Positions 21,325 to 30,828 are shown, counted from the first letter of the stretch. The stretch is DNA of 33,585 nucleotides from Candidatus Parabacteroides intestinigallinarum (GCA_019114945.1 DXEN01000037.1:1-33585), one strand, 5' to 3'. The notes: generated from the letters alone by a model not told the origin. Numbers and translations: made by a program.

Positions 21325-22605
21325 ATGAACGAGAACGAGCGAGATAAATGGGACGACGCGATCCGGTCGAGATTGAAGGATTTCGAGGCGGATACGACAC
21401 CCGCCGATTGGGAGGCGATAGCCGGCCGACTGCCGGGGAAGGCCCCGGTGCCTTTGCGCCGGACGCGCCGTTATTGGACGGTCGCCGCGGCGATCGCCGC
21501 TTTATCTCTTTTGTCGGGAGGCATTTACTTTTACGAGCGAAAGGCCGGGGAAGCGATTCCCGCGCTTGCCTCGATTCCCGCCGGGCAAACGGCGGACGAG
21601 GGCAAGCTCGCGGAAGAGCCCGCCCGTCGGCCCGCGGAGCGAACCCCCTTGCTGGCTACCGCCGGCGAGCGGGGCGTGAAGGGAATAAGCGTAGCGAGAG
21701 CTCCCCGGGCGTTGGCTCGGGTGTCGCGAGGCGTAAGCCCGGACAGGGGCGTAACCATGCGGGCCGCCGTTCTCGCGGAAGGACGGGATACGTCGCTCGT
21801 TGCCGGGAATCGGCAAGCGGCCGAGGCGTCGCCCGCCTCGGCGGACCGGAAGGAGAGCGCCGCCACGCGGGGTCGTGCGCTGATAACGGAGGCCGCTCCG
21901 GTATCGTCCGCTGAGAACGTCAGCGGAAAAAAGCGCGGGAAGGTCCGTAAATGGGGCTTCGGCATGGGAGGCGGAGGCTTCTCTGTCGGGGCGGACAACA
22001 TGGTGCCGCGATACGTGACGAACAGCGACGCGTTGCGCAGCGAGAACCTGATGGCGCTGAACGCCTTGGACGCGGCGATGGCTCCTCCCGCGGAGACGGA
22101 TATCCGCCATCGGACGCCCATCGGGTTCGGGCTTTCGGTGAGTCGTTACCTGAACGACCGCTTCTCGTTGCAGACCGGCGTGACGTATTCTTACCTGCGC
22201 TCGGAGTGGAGCACGAACAATACGTATCACGTCGACAACGACCAGCGCCTGCATTTTATCGGCATCCCCTTGTCGCTGACCTATAAGATCGCGGAATGGA
22301 ACCGGTTCCAATTCTATGCCTCGGCGGGCGGGATGACGGAGGTCAACGTAGCGGGCAAGCGGAAGATGAAGCTCTTCTCGGACGACGTGGAGATTCTCGC
22401 CCAGAGCGAGCGTGTGCGGATGAAGGAATGGCTCTGGTCGGTCAACGCCCGGATGGGTGTAAGTTACCCCATCATCCGCTTCGTCAGCGCGTTCGGCGAG
22501 GTGGGCGCGAGCTACTATTTCGACAACGGGAGCGATATCGAGACGATACACTCGGAGAAACCGTTCAACGTGAGCTTGCAGTTCGGCTTCCGTTTCGGGT
22601 TCTGA
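21325..22605 (+). CDS. Anti-sigma-like/TM protein with outer-membrane barrel domain
   Basis: 426 residues with an unusual topology. Residues 1-50 look cytoplasmic (WDDAIRSRLKDFEADTTPADWEAI, then RRTRRY, a positive-inside signal). A single helix spans about 51-70 (WTVAAAIAALSLLSGGIYFY). Then comes an Ala/Arg/Glu-rich linker to about 208. The C-terminal 215 residues alternate like beta-strands and fit an eight-stranded outer-membrane barrel (PF13568-like): GFGMGGGGFSVGADNM, IGFGLSVSRYLNDRFSLQTG, and the terminal strand FNVSLQFGFRFGF ending in Phe, as barrel proteins do. It directly follows the sigma factor, suggesting that the N-terminal tail binds it. Similar architectures occur in Bacteroidales, but the function is not established as far as I know. 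The sigma-binding role is inference. Confidence 0.8.
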   Translation: MNENERDKWDDAIRSRLKDFEADTTPADWEAIAGRLPGKAPVPLRRTRRYWTVAAAIAALSLLSGGIYFYERKAGEAIPALASIPAGQTADEGKLAEEPARRPAERTPLLATAGERGVKGISVARAPRALARVSRGVSPDRGVTMRAAVLAEGRDTSLVAGNRQAAEASPASADRKESAATRGRALITEAAPVSSAENVSGKKRGKVRKWGFGMGGGGFSVGADNMVPRYVTNSDALRSENLMALNALDAAMAPPAETDIRHRTPIGFGLSVSRYLNDRFSLQTGVTYSYLRSEWSTNNTYHVDNDQRLHFIGIPLSLTYKIAEWNRFQFYASAGGMTEVNVAGKRKMKLFSDDVEILAQSERVRMKEWLWSVNARMGVSYPIIRFVSAFGEVGASYYFDNGSDIETIHSEKPFNVSLQFGFRFGF

Positions 22606-22668
22606 GGAAACAAGGAATGAGTGATATATATAAATAGAATAAGTAATATTAAAAACACAGACGTAAAA

Positions 22669-23448
22669 ATGAAAGCATGTAAATGGATGGGAGCGGTAGC
22701 CGCCGCTACCTTGTTGTTGACCTCTTGTTTGGGGGAAGGTGATAATAGTTTCTCGGGCTCGGGCTTCGGCGTGGCGGGCATCTCCGAGACGAACTACCAA
22801 CCGATTCTGTACACCGCCGTAGGCCCGATGTACTCGTCGGCGACAGCCGCGTTGACGCCCGGCACGTGTTGGTTGGTCTCTTACAGCGTGGATTTGAATT
22901 CTCCGGAGAACACGAGCACCAGCACCAGCGGGGCGTATTACGCCACGATCAGCCAGATGCAGGAGATAGAGACGGGAGCCGTCTACTATTCGTCTCGCGA
23001 CACGGCGGCTTTGATGCCGAACGAGATTGCCTTATCGAACGCCGGATTGGCGGGAGGCGAGCCGGCGGCCTCGTACATCGACGGCCATTTGTTCCTGGGC
23101 GCCGCCCTTAATGCCTATAACAACCAAATCAATAATTTCAGCCTGTATTGGAACCAGGCCGATTCCGCCGTGGTGGAGGATAATATATCGACTTATAGCC
23201 TTTATTTGCGCGCCGTGAAACAATCGGACGGCACGGGTTCTACCGCCTCGGCGAAGACCGAGTTCCGCGCCTTCGACTTAGGTTCTACCATCGAGTCGAT
23301 CGCCCGTAAGGAGGGCAAGGATGGTGCCGAGAGCTTCTACTTGAAGATTCATTACATCAGCGAGATTAACGAGAAAGATAGCACGGACCTGACGTGGAGC
23401 TCATTCCGGGTAGCGTGCGCGGCGATGGATCCGGATAGCGAGAATTAA
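22669..23448 (+). CDS. Lipoprotein, paralogue 1 of 3
   Basis: 259-residue lipoprotein with no recognised function. Start chosen at 22669, where a good signal begins (KWMGAVAAATLLLTSC, lipobox LTSC); the frame is open to 22621 but adds no signal. Shared with the next two genes: a GTCWLVSYSVD block near residue 65, a YSLYLRA block, then the C-terminal pattern FRAFDLGSTIESIARK and FYLKIHYISEIN. The general layout recalls NigD-like lipoproteins of Bacteroidales, but I cannot confirm that. It follows the barrel gene after 63 bp and ends at a strong terminator, so it is the last gene of the sigma-factor transcript. Confidence 0.85.
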   Translation: MKACKWMGAVAAATLLLTSCLGEGDNSFSGSGFGVAGISETNYQPILYTAVGPMYSSATAALTPGTCWLVSYSVDLNSPENTSTSTSGAYYATISQMQEIETGAVYYSSRDTAALMPNEIALSNAGLAGGEPAASYIDGHLFLGAALNAYNNQINNFSLYWNQADSAVVEDNISTYSLYLRAVKQSDGTGSTASAKTEFRAFDLGSTIESIARKEGKDGAESFYLKIHYISEINEKDSTDLTWSSFRVACAAMDPDSEN

Positions 23449-23474
23449 TCGCGGGAGTCCAGCGTTTTAGAAAG

Positions 23475-23517
23475 GGAGGATGTGCCGGAAAGAGGAATCG
23501 GCGCATCCTCCTTTTTT
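23475..23517 (+). terminator. Intrinsic terminator after lipoprotein 1
   Basis: A 13-bp stem GGAGGATGTGCCG/CGGCGCATCCTCC (one G-T wobble), an 11-nt loop and six T residues. It separates the sigma/barrel/lipoprotein 1 unit from the next promoter. Confidence 0.92.
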
Positions 23518-23613
23518 ATTTTCCGATGACGCGCTTCCGGCGGAAGCGACGCCGCCGGGCATTCCGCGGGGGGATTTCGTCTCCGAAATAGGGAGGAATC
23601 CGCGCCGAAATAT

Positions 23614-23621
23614 TATCTTTG
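23614..23621 (+). promoter_or_regulatory. -7 box for lipoproteins 2 and 3
   Basis: TATCTTTG is a full match to TAnnTTTG and lies 26 bp before the ATG at 23648. The -33 region is weak. Confidence 0.6.
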
Positions 23622-23647
23622 CCCCGACAAAAAACGACTACGACGAA

Positions 23648-24436
23648 ATGAGGCGCGCATTTGTATTGTGTTTGATCGCGATGATGGCGATTATGGGACT
23701 ATCGACCTCTTGCCTGAAAGAGTTCGACAGTGTGTACAGCCCCGGGCTGACGGCGGCCGTCTGCCGCGAGCTGGAGGTGGACAGCACCCTGTTCGAGGGG
23801 GACAGCGTGGTGATGATGGCTACGACGCGCTTCGGCTGGGTCTACGAGGAGGGGTTAAGCGCCTATTCCAACGGGAAATGCCTGTTGCTCGATTTCACGT
23901 ACGACCCCAACCTGCCGGAGAACGAGGGAGCGGAGGGAAAAGGTTACTATACGGTAACGATACGGAACGAGGTGTCGGTGCCCCAATCCTCCGCACGGAC
24001 TCCCCTGACCGCTACCGACCGCCTGCTGACTAACGAGCAGCCCGTCGCTTACGCGGTGAGTCCGGTGGATACTGCCTTGTTCATGCGCTTGGACGATTTC
24101 CTTTTCATTCCGTCCGTTTGCCTGACCACGAGCGGGCAGACGCTGAATTGGGAGCTGACTTACGACCCTGACCAGCAGGCGACCGTGGAGGACCGGCGGA
24201 CCATTTACGCCCTTTATCTGCGGGCGACGGCTACGACCGGCCGGGCGGAGGACGCTACGGAAACGCTCGTGAGCGAGATCAACGCGTTCGACTTGTCCGG
24301 TTTCATCGACGATATACAGGCGCGGGGCGGTCGCGAGGCGGATACGTATATACAGATTCACTATATCAATCAAATCAATCCAATGGATAGCGCCCAGTTC
24401 GCGTGGGGCGTGACGGATCCATTGTCCATAAATTGA
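23648..24436 (+). CDS. Lipoprotein, paralogue 2 of 3
   Basis: 262-residue putative lipoprotein of unknown function (signal VLCLIAMMAIMGLSTSC). The start at 23648 is set by the -7 box at 23614. The open frame to 23480 begins inside a terminator and is not used. Family blocks: NGKCLLLDFTYDPNLPENEG, YALYLRA, and the C-terminal INAFDLSGFIDDIQARGG with TYIQIHYINQINPMDSAQFA, clearly parallel to paralogues 1 and 3. Only 6 bp separate it from paralogue 3, so the two are co-transcribed. Confidence 0.85.
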   Translation: MRRAFVLCLIAMMAIMGLSTSCLKEFDSVYSPGLTAAVCRELEVDSTLFEGDSVVMMATTRFGWVYEEGLSAYSNGKCLLLDFTYDPNLPENEGAEGKGYYTVTIRNEVSVPQSSARTPLTATDRLLTNEQPVAYAVSPVDTALFMRLDDFLFIPSVCLTTSGQTLNWELTYDPDQQATVEDRRTIYALYLRATATTGRAEDATETLVSEINAFDLSGFIDDIQARGGREADTYIQIHYINQINPMDSAQFAWGVTDPLSIN

Positions 24437-24442
24437 GAATAT

Positions 24443-25192
24443 ATGAGTACACGTGTTTTATCCGGTATATTCATCGGCGTATTAGTTTTCTTGGCCGCCT
24501 GCATGGGCGATCCGGCGGGTACGGTTAATTACCATCGGGTAGGTGTCGTGCGGGAGAATCCCATGCGGTGCATTTATACGACCGACGACCAAGGGAATAT
24601 CTTTATCGTCTCGTCCGCCGATTTCGAGAACCGTTCCGATGCGCGTGATGGCGATTGCTGCCTGGTCGACTTCAAGACCAATTTCAGCGAGACGCTGGCC
24701 GAGGGTGTCTACGATGCCGAGATTTACCAATACGATTCCGTGGCCGTTTGGCCGGTGCACGCGGAGTTGACCGATACGACGGTCGTCTTGGAGGACGAGC
24801 GGCTGGTGACGCTGGACTTCAAGAAAAGCGTCTACCTGGAAGGGCATTTCTTCCTGCAGGCCCGCCATACGAACCATCAAGAGGACCAAAAGGATATCTA
24901 CCATTTATCCTACGATCCGGAGCGGCCTGCCGAGGAGAACGAGAAGGGCGAGTCCATCTACGACCTTTATCTGCGGGTGACGTGGGAGCCCGGTACCGGC
25001 GACTCGACAAGTTGGGTCAGTACGACAGCCTTCACGATCGACTCTTTCCTGGAACATACCCGGGCGATCGAGAGCGGGAAAGGGAAGGATCGCGTGAACT
25101 TCCGCATCAACTACGCGGATAGTTTCAACGCGGATACGACGGCTTGCGTCTGGGCGGCTACGGATGTATTTACGTTGCGTTTTACGAATTAA
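24443..25192 (+). CDS. Lipoprotein, paralogue 3 of 3
   Basis: 249-residue lipoprotein (signal LSGIFIGVLVFLAAC, lipobox LAAC). It shares the three family blocks, in more diverged form: GDCCLVDFKTNF, YDLYLRVTWEPG, and TTAFTIDSFLEHTRAIESGK followed by VNFRINYADSFNADTTACVW. The N-terminal part (VGVVRENPMRCIYTTDDQGNI) most recalls NigD-like proteins. Function is unknown. Because it lacks its own promoter, it depends on the one at 23614. Confidence 0.83.
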   Translation: MSTRVLSGIFIGVLVFLAACMGDPAGTVNYHRVGVVRENPMRCIYTTDDQGNIFIVSSADFENRSDARDGDCCLVDFKTNFSETLAEGVYDAEIYQYDSVAVWPVHAELTDTTVVLEDERLVTLDFKKSVYLEGHFFLQARHTNHQEDQKDIYHLSYDPERPAEENEKGESIYDLYLRVTWEPGTGDSTSWVSTTAFTIDSFLEHTRAIESGKGKDRVNFRINYADSFNADTTACVWAATDVFTLRFTN

Positions 25193-25205
25193 ATATATAC
25201 TTTTG
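25175..25205 (+). promoter_or_regulatory. Promoter before the Yip1-like gene
   Basis: -33 TTG (25175-25177), 20 bp, -7 TACTTTTG (25198-25205), a full match to TAnnTTTG. It overlaps the end of lipoprotein 3. The predicted leader is only about 15 nt. Confidence 0.7.
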
Positions 25206-25225
25206 CTATTCAAAAGTGGACGAAG

Positions 25226-25792
25226 ATGTATAAGGAGATCATAAAATGGGTGGTTGCGATTATTTCCCAACCGACAAAAGCGTGGGCCGTGTTGGCGAAA
25301 AAGGAGGTGAAGCAAGAGGAGTTCCTGTCCCGGTTCGTATATCCCTTGATCGGGTTGATGACGGCGGCCGCGTTCATAGGCGTGCTGTTCACACGCAAGG
25401 AATTTGATTTGCAGTTGGCGTTGAAATCCTCGATCCGGACGTTGGTGTCGGCGTTCGGCGGGTTCTACGTGGGTGCCTACCTGATGAACGAGCTGTGGCA
25501 AGGCCTCTTCAAGCGGAAGAAGGACATGGATTTGTGGATGCGTTTCATTGGTTACTCCTCTTCCTTGATGTTCGCCTTGAATATCGTCCTGACCTTGTTG
25601 CCCGAGTTCTTCTTCTTGCAAATATTTGTAGCGTATACGTTCTACATCATTTGGGAGGGAGCGGGTCCTTATATGGGGGTGGAGGAGAAAATCCGCCTGA
25701 AATTTGTCGCCATTACGACGGTCGTGACCTTGCTGGCTCCGGCGGCCATCCAGTTCGCACTCTCCTTATTGATGCCGGGTATGAGTTTTTGA
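25226..25792 (+). CDS. Yip1-domain inner-membrane protein
   Basis: 188-residue integral membrane protein of the Yip1/DUF1282 type, function not established in bacteria. It begins with a short amphipathic segment (YKEIIKWVVAIISQPTKAWAVL), then about five hydrophobic helices: YPLIGLMTAAAFIGVLF, TLVSAFGGFYVGAYLM, SSLMFALNIVLTLLPEFFFL, FVAYTFYIIWEGAG and FVAITTVVTLLAPAAIQFAL. It has its own promoter and stands 13 bp before smpB, so it may share that transcript. Confidence 0.8.
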   Translation: MYKEIIKWVVAIISQPTKAWAVLAKKEVKQEEFLSRFVYPLIGLMTAAAFIGVLFTRKEFDLQLALKSSIRTLVSAFGGFYVGAYLMNELWQGLFKRKKDMDLWMRFIGYSSSLMFALNIVLTLLPEFFFLQIFVAYTFYIIWEGAGPYMGVEEKIRLKFVAITTVVTLLAPAAIQFALSLLMPGMSF

Positions 25793-25805
25793 CGCATGAT
25801 ATAAG

Positions 25806-26267
25806 ATGAAAGAGAAAATTAGCAATAACGTACAAATCAAGAATAAACGGGCGACTTTCGATTACGAGCTGCTCGACACCTTCACCGCCGGTATCGTGTT
25901 GACCGGTACGGAGATTAAATCAATCCGGTTAGGAAAAGCGAGTTTGGTGGATACGTTCTGTATCGTGGAGAAAGGCGAGCTGTGGGTGAAGAATATGTAC
26001 ATCGCCGAGTATTTCTACGGTACGTACAATAATCATAACACGCGGCGGGATCGCAAGTTGCTGCTCACCAAGAAAGAGTTGCGCAAGATCGAGAGCGCTG
26101 TCCGGGCGAGCGGTTTTACCATCGTGCCGACGCGGTTATTTATTAACGAGAAAGGCTTGGCGAAACTCATTATCGCCATCGCGCGTGGTAAGAAGGAGTA
26201 CGATAAGCGCGATGCTATCCGCGAGCGTGATGACCGGCGCGAGATGGACCGGATGTTCAAGCGGTAA
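25806..26267 (+). CDS. smpB: SsrA-binding protein SmpB
   Basis: Partner of tmRNA in trans-translation, which rescues stalled ribosomes. 153 residues, full length. Family blocks: [62 protein letters not shown] and the basic C-terminal tail [20 protein letters not shown], which enters the decoding centre. metH follows after 31 bp. Confidence 0.97.
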   Translation: MKEKISNNVQIKNKRATFDYELLDTFTAGIVLTGTEIKSIRLGKASLVDTFCIVEKGELWVKNMYIAEYFYGTYNNHNTRRDRKLLLTKKELRKIESAVRASGFTIVPTRLFINEKGLAKLIIAIARGKKEYDKRDAIRERDDRREMDRMFKR

Positions 26268-26298
26268 ATCTTTTTGATACGAGAAAGAGAGGACAATT

Positions 26299-29200
26299 AT
26301 GGATAAGGAACGATTCTTACGTCTCCTGAGCGAGCGTATATTGATATTGGATGGTGGCATGGGGACCATGATCCAGGGGTTCAACCTTGGCGAGGAGGAT
26401 TATCGGGGCGATCGCTTCGCCGATTTTCCCGGGCAACTCAAAGGCAACAACGACTTGCTGTGCCTGACCCGTCCGGATGTGATCCGGTCGATCCATCGCC
26501 AATACCTGGATGCCGGGGCTGATATTTTCACGACCAACACCTTCAACGCGAACGCGATCTCGATGGCGGATTACGGCATGGAGCGTTACGTGAGCGAGAT
26601 CAACCTTGCCGCCGGTCGTTTGGCGAGGGAGTTGGCGGACTCGTATATGGCAGAGCATCCGGGGCGTACGGTGCTCGTGGCAGGCTCGGTCGGGCCTACG
26701 AATAAGACGGCATCCATGAGCCCCGACGTGAACGATCCCGCTTACCGGGCCGTGACTTACAAGGATTTATTCGCCGCTTACGAGGAACAGATAACGGCGT
26801 TGGTGGAGAGCGGCGTGGATATCATCCTGTTCGAGACCACGTTCGATACGCTGAACGCGAAAGCGGGATTGGAGGCGGCGGCTACCGTCTTGGAGAAGAA
26901 AGGGAAGTCGTTGCCGGTGATGTTGTCGTTGACTTTATCCGCGCAAGGAGGCCGCACGTTCTCCGGGCAGACCTTACGGGCTTTCCTGGCTTCCATCCAG
27001 CACGCCAATATCGTCTCGGTCGGGTTGAATTGTTCCTTCGGGGCCGCCGATATGAAACCTTACTTGCGGGAGTTGGCCCGATACGCCCCTTTTTACATCA
27101 GCGCTTATCCCAACGCCGGATTGCCCAATAGCTTTGGCGCTTATGACGAGACGCCGGACACGATGGCGCGGCATATTCAGTCATTCATCGACGAGGGTTT
27201 GGTGAATGTGATTGGTGGCTGCTGTGGTACGACGCCGGCGCATATCGCACGGTATCCGGTGTTGGTCAAGGGAGCGCGGCCGCATGTCCCGGCTCCGCGG
27301 CCGGATTGCCTGTGGTTGTCCGGATTGGATGTGTTGGAGGTAAAGCCGGAGAATAACTTCGTGAATATCGGCGAGCGTTGCAACGTGGCGGGCTCCCGGA
27401 AATTCTTACGTTTGATAAAGGAGCGAAAATACGACGAGGCCTTGAGCATCGCCCGCAAACAAGTGGAGGATGGAGCCCAGGTACTTGATATCAATATGGA
27501 CGATGGTATGCTGGACGCTGTCCAAGAAATGCGGACATTCCTGAACTTAATCGCCTCCGAGCCGGATATAGCCCGTGTCCCTGTCATGATCGATTCCTCC
27601 AAGTGGGAAGTAATCGAGGAGGGGCTGATGTGCGTACAAGGAAAAAGCATCGTCAATTCCATCTCGTTGAAAGAGGGTGAGGATGTTTTCTTGCGCCATG
27701 CGGAGCGTATCAAGCGGTTGGGCGCCGCGACGGTGGTCATGGCTTTCGACGAGAAAGGGCAGGCGGACACGTATGAGCGAAAGATCGAGATTTGCGGGCG
27801 GGCTTATCATTTGCTGACAGAGAAAGTCGGATTGAATCCTCAGGATATTATCTTCGACCCCAATGTATTGGCGATCGCTACGGGTATCGAGGAACACGAT
27901 GGTTATGCGTTGGCGTTTATCCGTGCCGTGGAATGGATAAAGAAGAACCTGCCGGGCGCGAAAGTGAGCGGGGGCGTAAGCAACTTGTCGTTCGCTTTCC
28001 GGGGGAATAATTATGTGCGCGAGGCGATGCATTCCGTCTTTTTGTATCATGCCATCCAAAAGGGCATGGATATGGGTATCGTGAATCCTTCTACTTCCGT
28101 GCTTTACGAGGATATCGAGCCGGGGTTCCGTGCGTTGTTGGAGGATGTGGTTTTGGCTCGTCGCCCGGAAGCGTCCGAGGAGTTGATCGCTTATGCCCAG
28201 CGGGTGCATACCCAAGCTTCGGGGCAAGAGGCCGGGAAGCACGAGGCTTGGCGGGAGTTGCCCGTTGACGGACGGTTGGAATATGCCTTGGTGAAAGGTA
28301 TCGGTGAATACTTGGAGGAGGATTTGCGGGAAGCCTCGCGGGTTTATCCGCATGCGGTGGATATCATCGACGGCCCGCTGATGAGCGGGATGAACCAGGT
28401 GGGCGAGTTGTTCGGCGCGGGTAAGATGTTCTTGCCGCAAGTGGTGAAGACGGCTCGAACGATGAAAAAAGCCGTGGCGATATTGCGTCCCGCGATCGAG
28501 GCGGAGAAGCGGGCGTCCGGATCGGCGAGCGCGGGGAAAGTGTTGTTCGCTACCGTGAAGGGCGACGTGCATGATATCGGGAAGAATATTGTCGCCATCG
28601 TATTGTCGTGCAACAACTACGAGGTGATTGATTTGGGCGTGATGGTACCGGCGGATGTCATCGTGCGGAAAGCGATCGAGGAGCGGCCGGATGTGGTATG
28701 TTTATCGGGATTGATCACTCCCTCGTTGGAAGAGATGGCCCATGTGGCGGACGAGATGCGAAGAGCGGGATTGACGATTCCTATCATGGTGGGAGGGGCT
28801 ACGACCTCCAAGTTGCATACCGCCGTGAAGATCGCCCCTCGTTACGACGGACCGGTGATCCACGTAGCGGATGCGTCCCAGAATCCATTGGTCGCCGCCA
28901 AGTTATTGAACCCCGGTTTGCGTGAGGGATATATCCAGGAGGTACGGGAGGAGCAAGAGGCTTTGCGTGCGTCTTTGGCGCGGAAGAGCGCCCCGATGGT
29001 TTCGCTGTCGGAAGCCCGGAAGCGGCCGGCCGTGGTAGACTGGAAAACGTATCAGCCTGCGGTTCCACCTTGCGTAGGAGAGGCTGTCGCTGTCTCGATT
29101 CCATTGGAAACATTGATGCCTTATATCAATTGGATATACTTCTTCAACGCATGGAAAATGCCGGGGCATTTCGCCGAGATCGCCCGGCTGCACGCATGCG

Positions 29201-29985
29201 ACGCTTGTCGCTCTTCCTGGGTAGCGGCGTGTCCGGAGCGGGAACGCGGGAAAGCGAAGGAGGCGCTCCGTTTATACGAGGACGCCATGAGGTTGTTGCG
29301 TAGCTGGGAGGACGAGAAGGTCGATGGTTGCCAAGCGATTTATGGATTCTTCGAGGCGAATAGCGAGGGCGATACGATCCGGATAAACGGTGCGGCGTGG
29401 CCAATGCTACGCCAGCAAGTCCGGAATGAGGAGAATCAATATAAGAGCCTGGCCGATTTTGTCCTGCCGGCTTCCGAGGGACGGACGGACTATGTGGGAG
29501 CTTTCGCGGTTACTGCGGGTGCCGCCTTGGAGAACCGTAAAGAGGCTTTCCAACGGGAAGGCGATAGCTACAACGCGATGCTGGCGCAGACTTTGATGGA
29601 CCGCTTGGCGGAAGCCGCCTCGGAATACCTGCACGAGCGGGTACGGAAAGAATACTGGGGCTATGCCGCGGAAGAATCGCTCACCACAGAAGAGTTGTTC
29701 AAGGCAAGGTATCAAGGTATCCGGCCGGCGATTGGTTATCCTTCGTTGCCGGATCAACTATTGAACCATGCGTTAAATCGGTTGCTGGATATGTCCCGGA
29801 TTGGCGTGACGCTGACCGAGAACGGTGCTATGTCGCCCGCTTCTACCGTGAGTGGATTGTATATCGCGCATCCCGTGGCTCACTATTTCCGGATAGGCTC
29901 GATAGGAGAGGATCAGCTCAGGGACTATGCTACCCGCCGGGGAATGACGGAGGAGCGGATGAGAGAGGTGCTACGGATGGATTGA
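26299..29985 (+). CDS. metH: Cobalamin-dependent methionine synthase
   Basis: Transfers the methyl group of methyltetrahydrofolate via cobalamin to homocysteine, giving methionine. 1228 residues with all four modules. Homocysteine module (about 1-330): [19 protein letters not shown] and zinc ligands C245 (LNCSFG), C308 and C309 (GGCCGT). Pterin module: [17 protein letters not shown] and [15 protein letters not shown]. Cobalamin module: [12 protein letters not shown] with the lower-ligand H758, and LGVMVPAD. Activation (SAM) module in the last 300 residues: [22 protein letters not shown] split over the conserved GAMSPAS block. GAGAGGAC before the ATG is a good ribosome binding site. No cobalamin riboswitch fits in the 31-bp gap after smpB. 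Confidence 0.97.
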   Translation: MDKERFLRLLSERILILDGGMGTMIQGFNLGEEDYRGDRFADFPGQLKGNNDLLCLTRPDVIRSIHRQYLDAGADIFTTNTFNANAISMADYGMERYVSEINLAAGRLARELADSYMAEHPGRTVLVAGSVGPTNKTASMSPDVNDPAYRAVTYKDLFAAYEEQITALVESGVDIILFETTFDTLNAKAGLEAAATVLEKKGKSLPVMLSLTLSAQGGRTFSGQTLRAFLASIQHANIVSVGLNCSFGAADMKPYLRELARYAPFYISAYPNAGLPNSFGAYDETPDTMARHIQSFIDEGLVNVIGGCCGTTPAHIARYPVLVKGARPHVPAPRPDCLWLSGLDVLEVKPENNFVNIGERCNVAGSRKFLRLIKERKYDEALSIARKQVEDGAQVLDINMDDGMLDAVQEMRTFLNLIASEPDIARVPVMIDSSKWEVIEEGLMCVQGKSIVNSISLKEGEDVFLRHAERIKRLGAATVVMAFDEKGQADTYERKIEICGRAYHLLTEKVGLNPQDIIFDPNVLAIATGIEEHDGYALAFIRAVEWIKKNLPGAKVSGGVSNLSFAFRGNNYVREAMHSVFLYHAIQKGMDMGIVNPSTSVLYEDIEPGFRALLEDVVLARRPEASEELIAYAQRVHTQASGQEAGKHEAWRELPVDGRLEYALVKGIGEYLEEDLREASRVYPHAVDIIDGPLMSGMNQVGELFGAGKMFLPQVVKTARTMKKAVAILRPAIEAEKRASGSASAGKVLFATVKGDVHDIGKNIVAIVLSCNNYEVIDLGVMVPADVIVRKAIEERPDVVCLSGLITPSLEEMAHVADEMRRAGLTIPIMVGGATTSKLHTAVKIAPRYDGPVIHVADASQNPLVAAKLLNPGLREGYIQEVREEQEALRASLARKSAPMVSLSEARKRPAVVDWKTYQPAVPPCVGEAVAVSIPLETLMPYINWIYFFNAWKMPGHFAEIARLHACDACRSSWVAACPERERGKAKEALRLYEDAMRLLRSWEDEKVDGCQAIYGFFEANSEGDTIRINGAAWPMLRQQVRNEENQYKSLADFVLPASEGRTDYVGAFAVTAGAALENRKEAFQREGDSYNAMLAQTLMDRLAEAASEYLHERVRKEYWGYAAEESLTTEELFKARYQGIRPAIGYPSLPDQLLNHALNRLLDMSRIGVTLTENGAMSPASTVSGLYIAHPVAHYFRIGSIGEDQLRDYATRRGMTEERMREVLRMD

Positions 29986-29986
29986 T

Positions 29987-30036
29987 GAGTTACGAATGAC
30001 GAGTTACGAATGACGAGTTACGAATGACGAGTTACG
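29987..30036. repeat. 14-bp tandem repeat between metH and lipB
   Basis: GAGTTACGAATGAC begins at 29987, 30001 and 30015, with a partial fourth copy at 30029. It starts one base after the metH stop and ends just before the lipB start, so it fills the gap and includes the lipB ribosome-binding region. Confidence 0.92.
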
Positions 30037-30039
30037 GAG

Positions 30040-30705
30040 ATGGGTAATCATTTTATCTACCATGATTTAGGACGGATCGCCTACGCCGATGCGTTGGAGC
30101 GACAAACCTCCGCTTTCGAGGCGTTGTTGGAAGCCAAGAGGGATGGAAGAAGCGGGGAGAGCCAATTGCTTTTTTGCGAGCATGAGCCGGTCTTTACGAT
30201 CGGGAAGAGCGGGAAAGATGCGAACCTGCTGGTTCCGGAAGGATTGTTGCGGGTGCGGGGCATCTCTTATTTTCACATCAACCGGGGCGGTGACATCACG
30301 TATCACGGTCCGGGGCAAATCACGGGCTATCCCATCTTCGATTTGGAATGCTGGCGCATGGGGCTGCGGCGCTATATCGAGACCTTGGAAGAGGTCGTGA
30401 TCCGTTTCCTCGCCCTTTATGGATTGAAGGGAGAACGCTTGGCGGGCGCTACCGGCGTATGGCTCGAACCCGATACGCCGAGGGCCCGCAAGATTTGCGC
30501 CATCGGCGTGAAGAGCAGCCGCTTCGTTACCATGCATGGTTTCGCCTTGAATATCAATACGGACTTGTCTTATTTCTCCCTGATCAATCCTTGCGGATTC
30601 GTCGATAAAGGAGTCACCTCCTTGGCGCGCGAATTGGGAGGGCCGCAGGACTTCCAGCGAGCCAAGGACCACCTGCGCACGCTCTTCGAGGAACTGTTTC
30701 CCTAA
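30040..30705 (+). CDS. lipB: Octanoyl-ACP:protein octanoyltransferase
   Basis: Moves octanoate from acyl carrier protein to lipoyl domains, the first step of lipoate synthesis. 221 residues, normal length. Family blocks: LLFCEHEPVFTIGKSGK, HINRGGDITYHGPGQITGYP and GVWLEPDTPRARKICAIGVK. The catalytic pair is visible as K151 (RKICAIGVK) and C185 (INPCGFVDKGVTSL). The ATG follows GGAGATGG, provided by the end of the 14-bp repeat. lipA is not in the window. Confidence 0.96.
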   Translation: MGNHFIYHDLGRIAYADALERQTSAFEALLEAKRDGRSGESQLLFCEHEPVFTIGKSGKDANLLVPEGLLRVRGISYFHINRGGDITYHGPGQITGYPIFDLECWRMGLRRYIETLEEVVIRFLALYGLKGERLAGATGVWLEPDTPRARKICAIGVKSSRFVTMHGFALNINTDLSYFSLINPCGFVDKGVTSLARELGGPQDFQRAKDHLRTLFEELFP

Positions 30706-30715
30706 GACGCGAGAA

Positions 30716-30803
30716 AGTCACGTAGGTGCGATGCCCCATGCACATATGTGTCTTCGCCCACGCACGTATGTTAAAATGCCCACGCACGTATGTGACTTTG
30801 CTT
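30716..30803. repeat. 22-bp tandem array, four units
   Basis: Units start at about 30716, 30738, 30760 and 30782. The last two read ACGCACGTATGT plus a variable 4-nt stretch and a tail near ATGCCC. The second is a variant (ATGCACATATGT) and the first more diverged. Outer ends AAAGTCAC (30710-30717) and GTGACTTT (30792-30799) are inverted, so the array can fold on itself. It lies directly after lipB. Confidence 0.8.
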
Positions 30804-30828
30804 CTTCAGGAAATAAACCTTATATTTG
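30797..30828 (+). promoter_or_regulatory. Orphan promoter after lipB
   Basis: -33 TTTG (30797-30800), exactly 20 bp, -7 TATATTTG (30821-30828): full match on both elements. No intact gene follows on this strand; the next thing is AT-rich DNA and the dead transposase at 31092. The promoter probably belonged to a gene lost to the insertion, or makes a short RNA. Confidence 0.7.

Noticed and set aside
23480-23647. Upstream extension of lipoprotein 2
   Set aside because: It begins inside an intrinsic terminator and precedes the -7 box at 23614.
26268-26298. Cobalamin riboswitch before metH
   Set aside because: The gap to smpB is only 31 bp and has no B12-box sequence.
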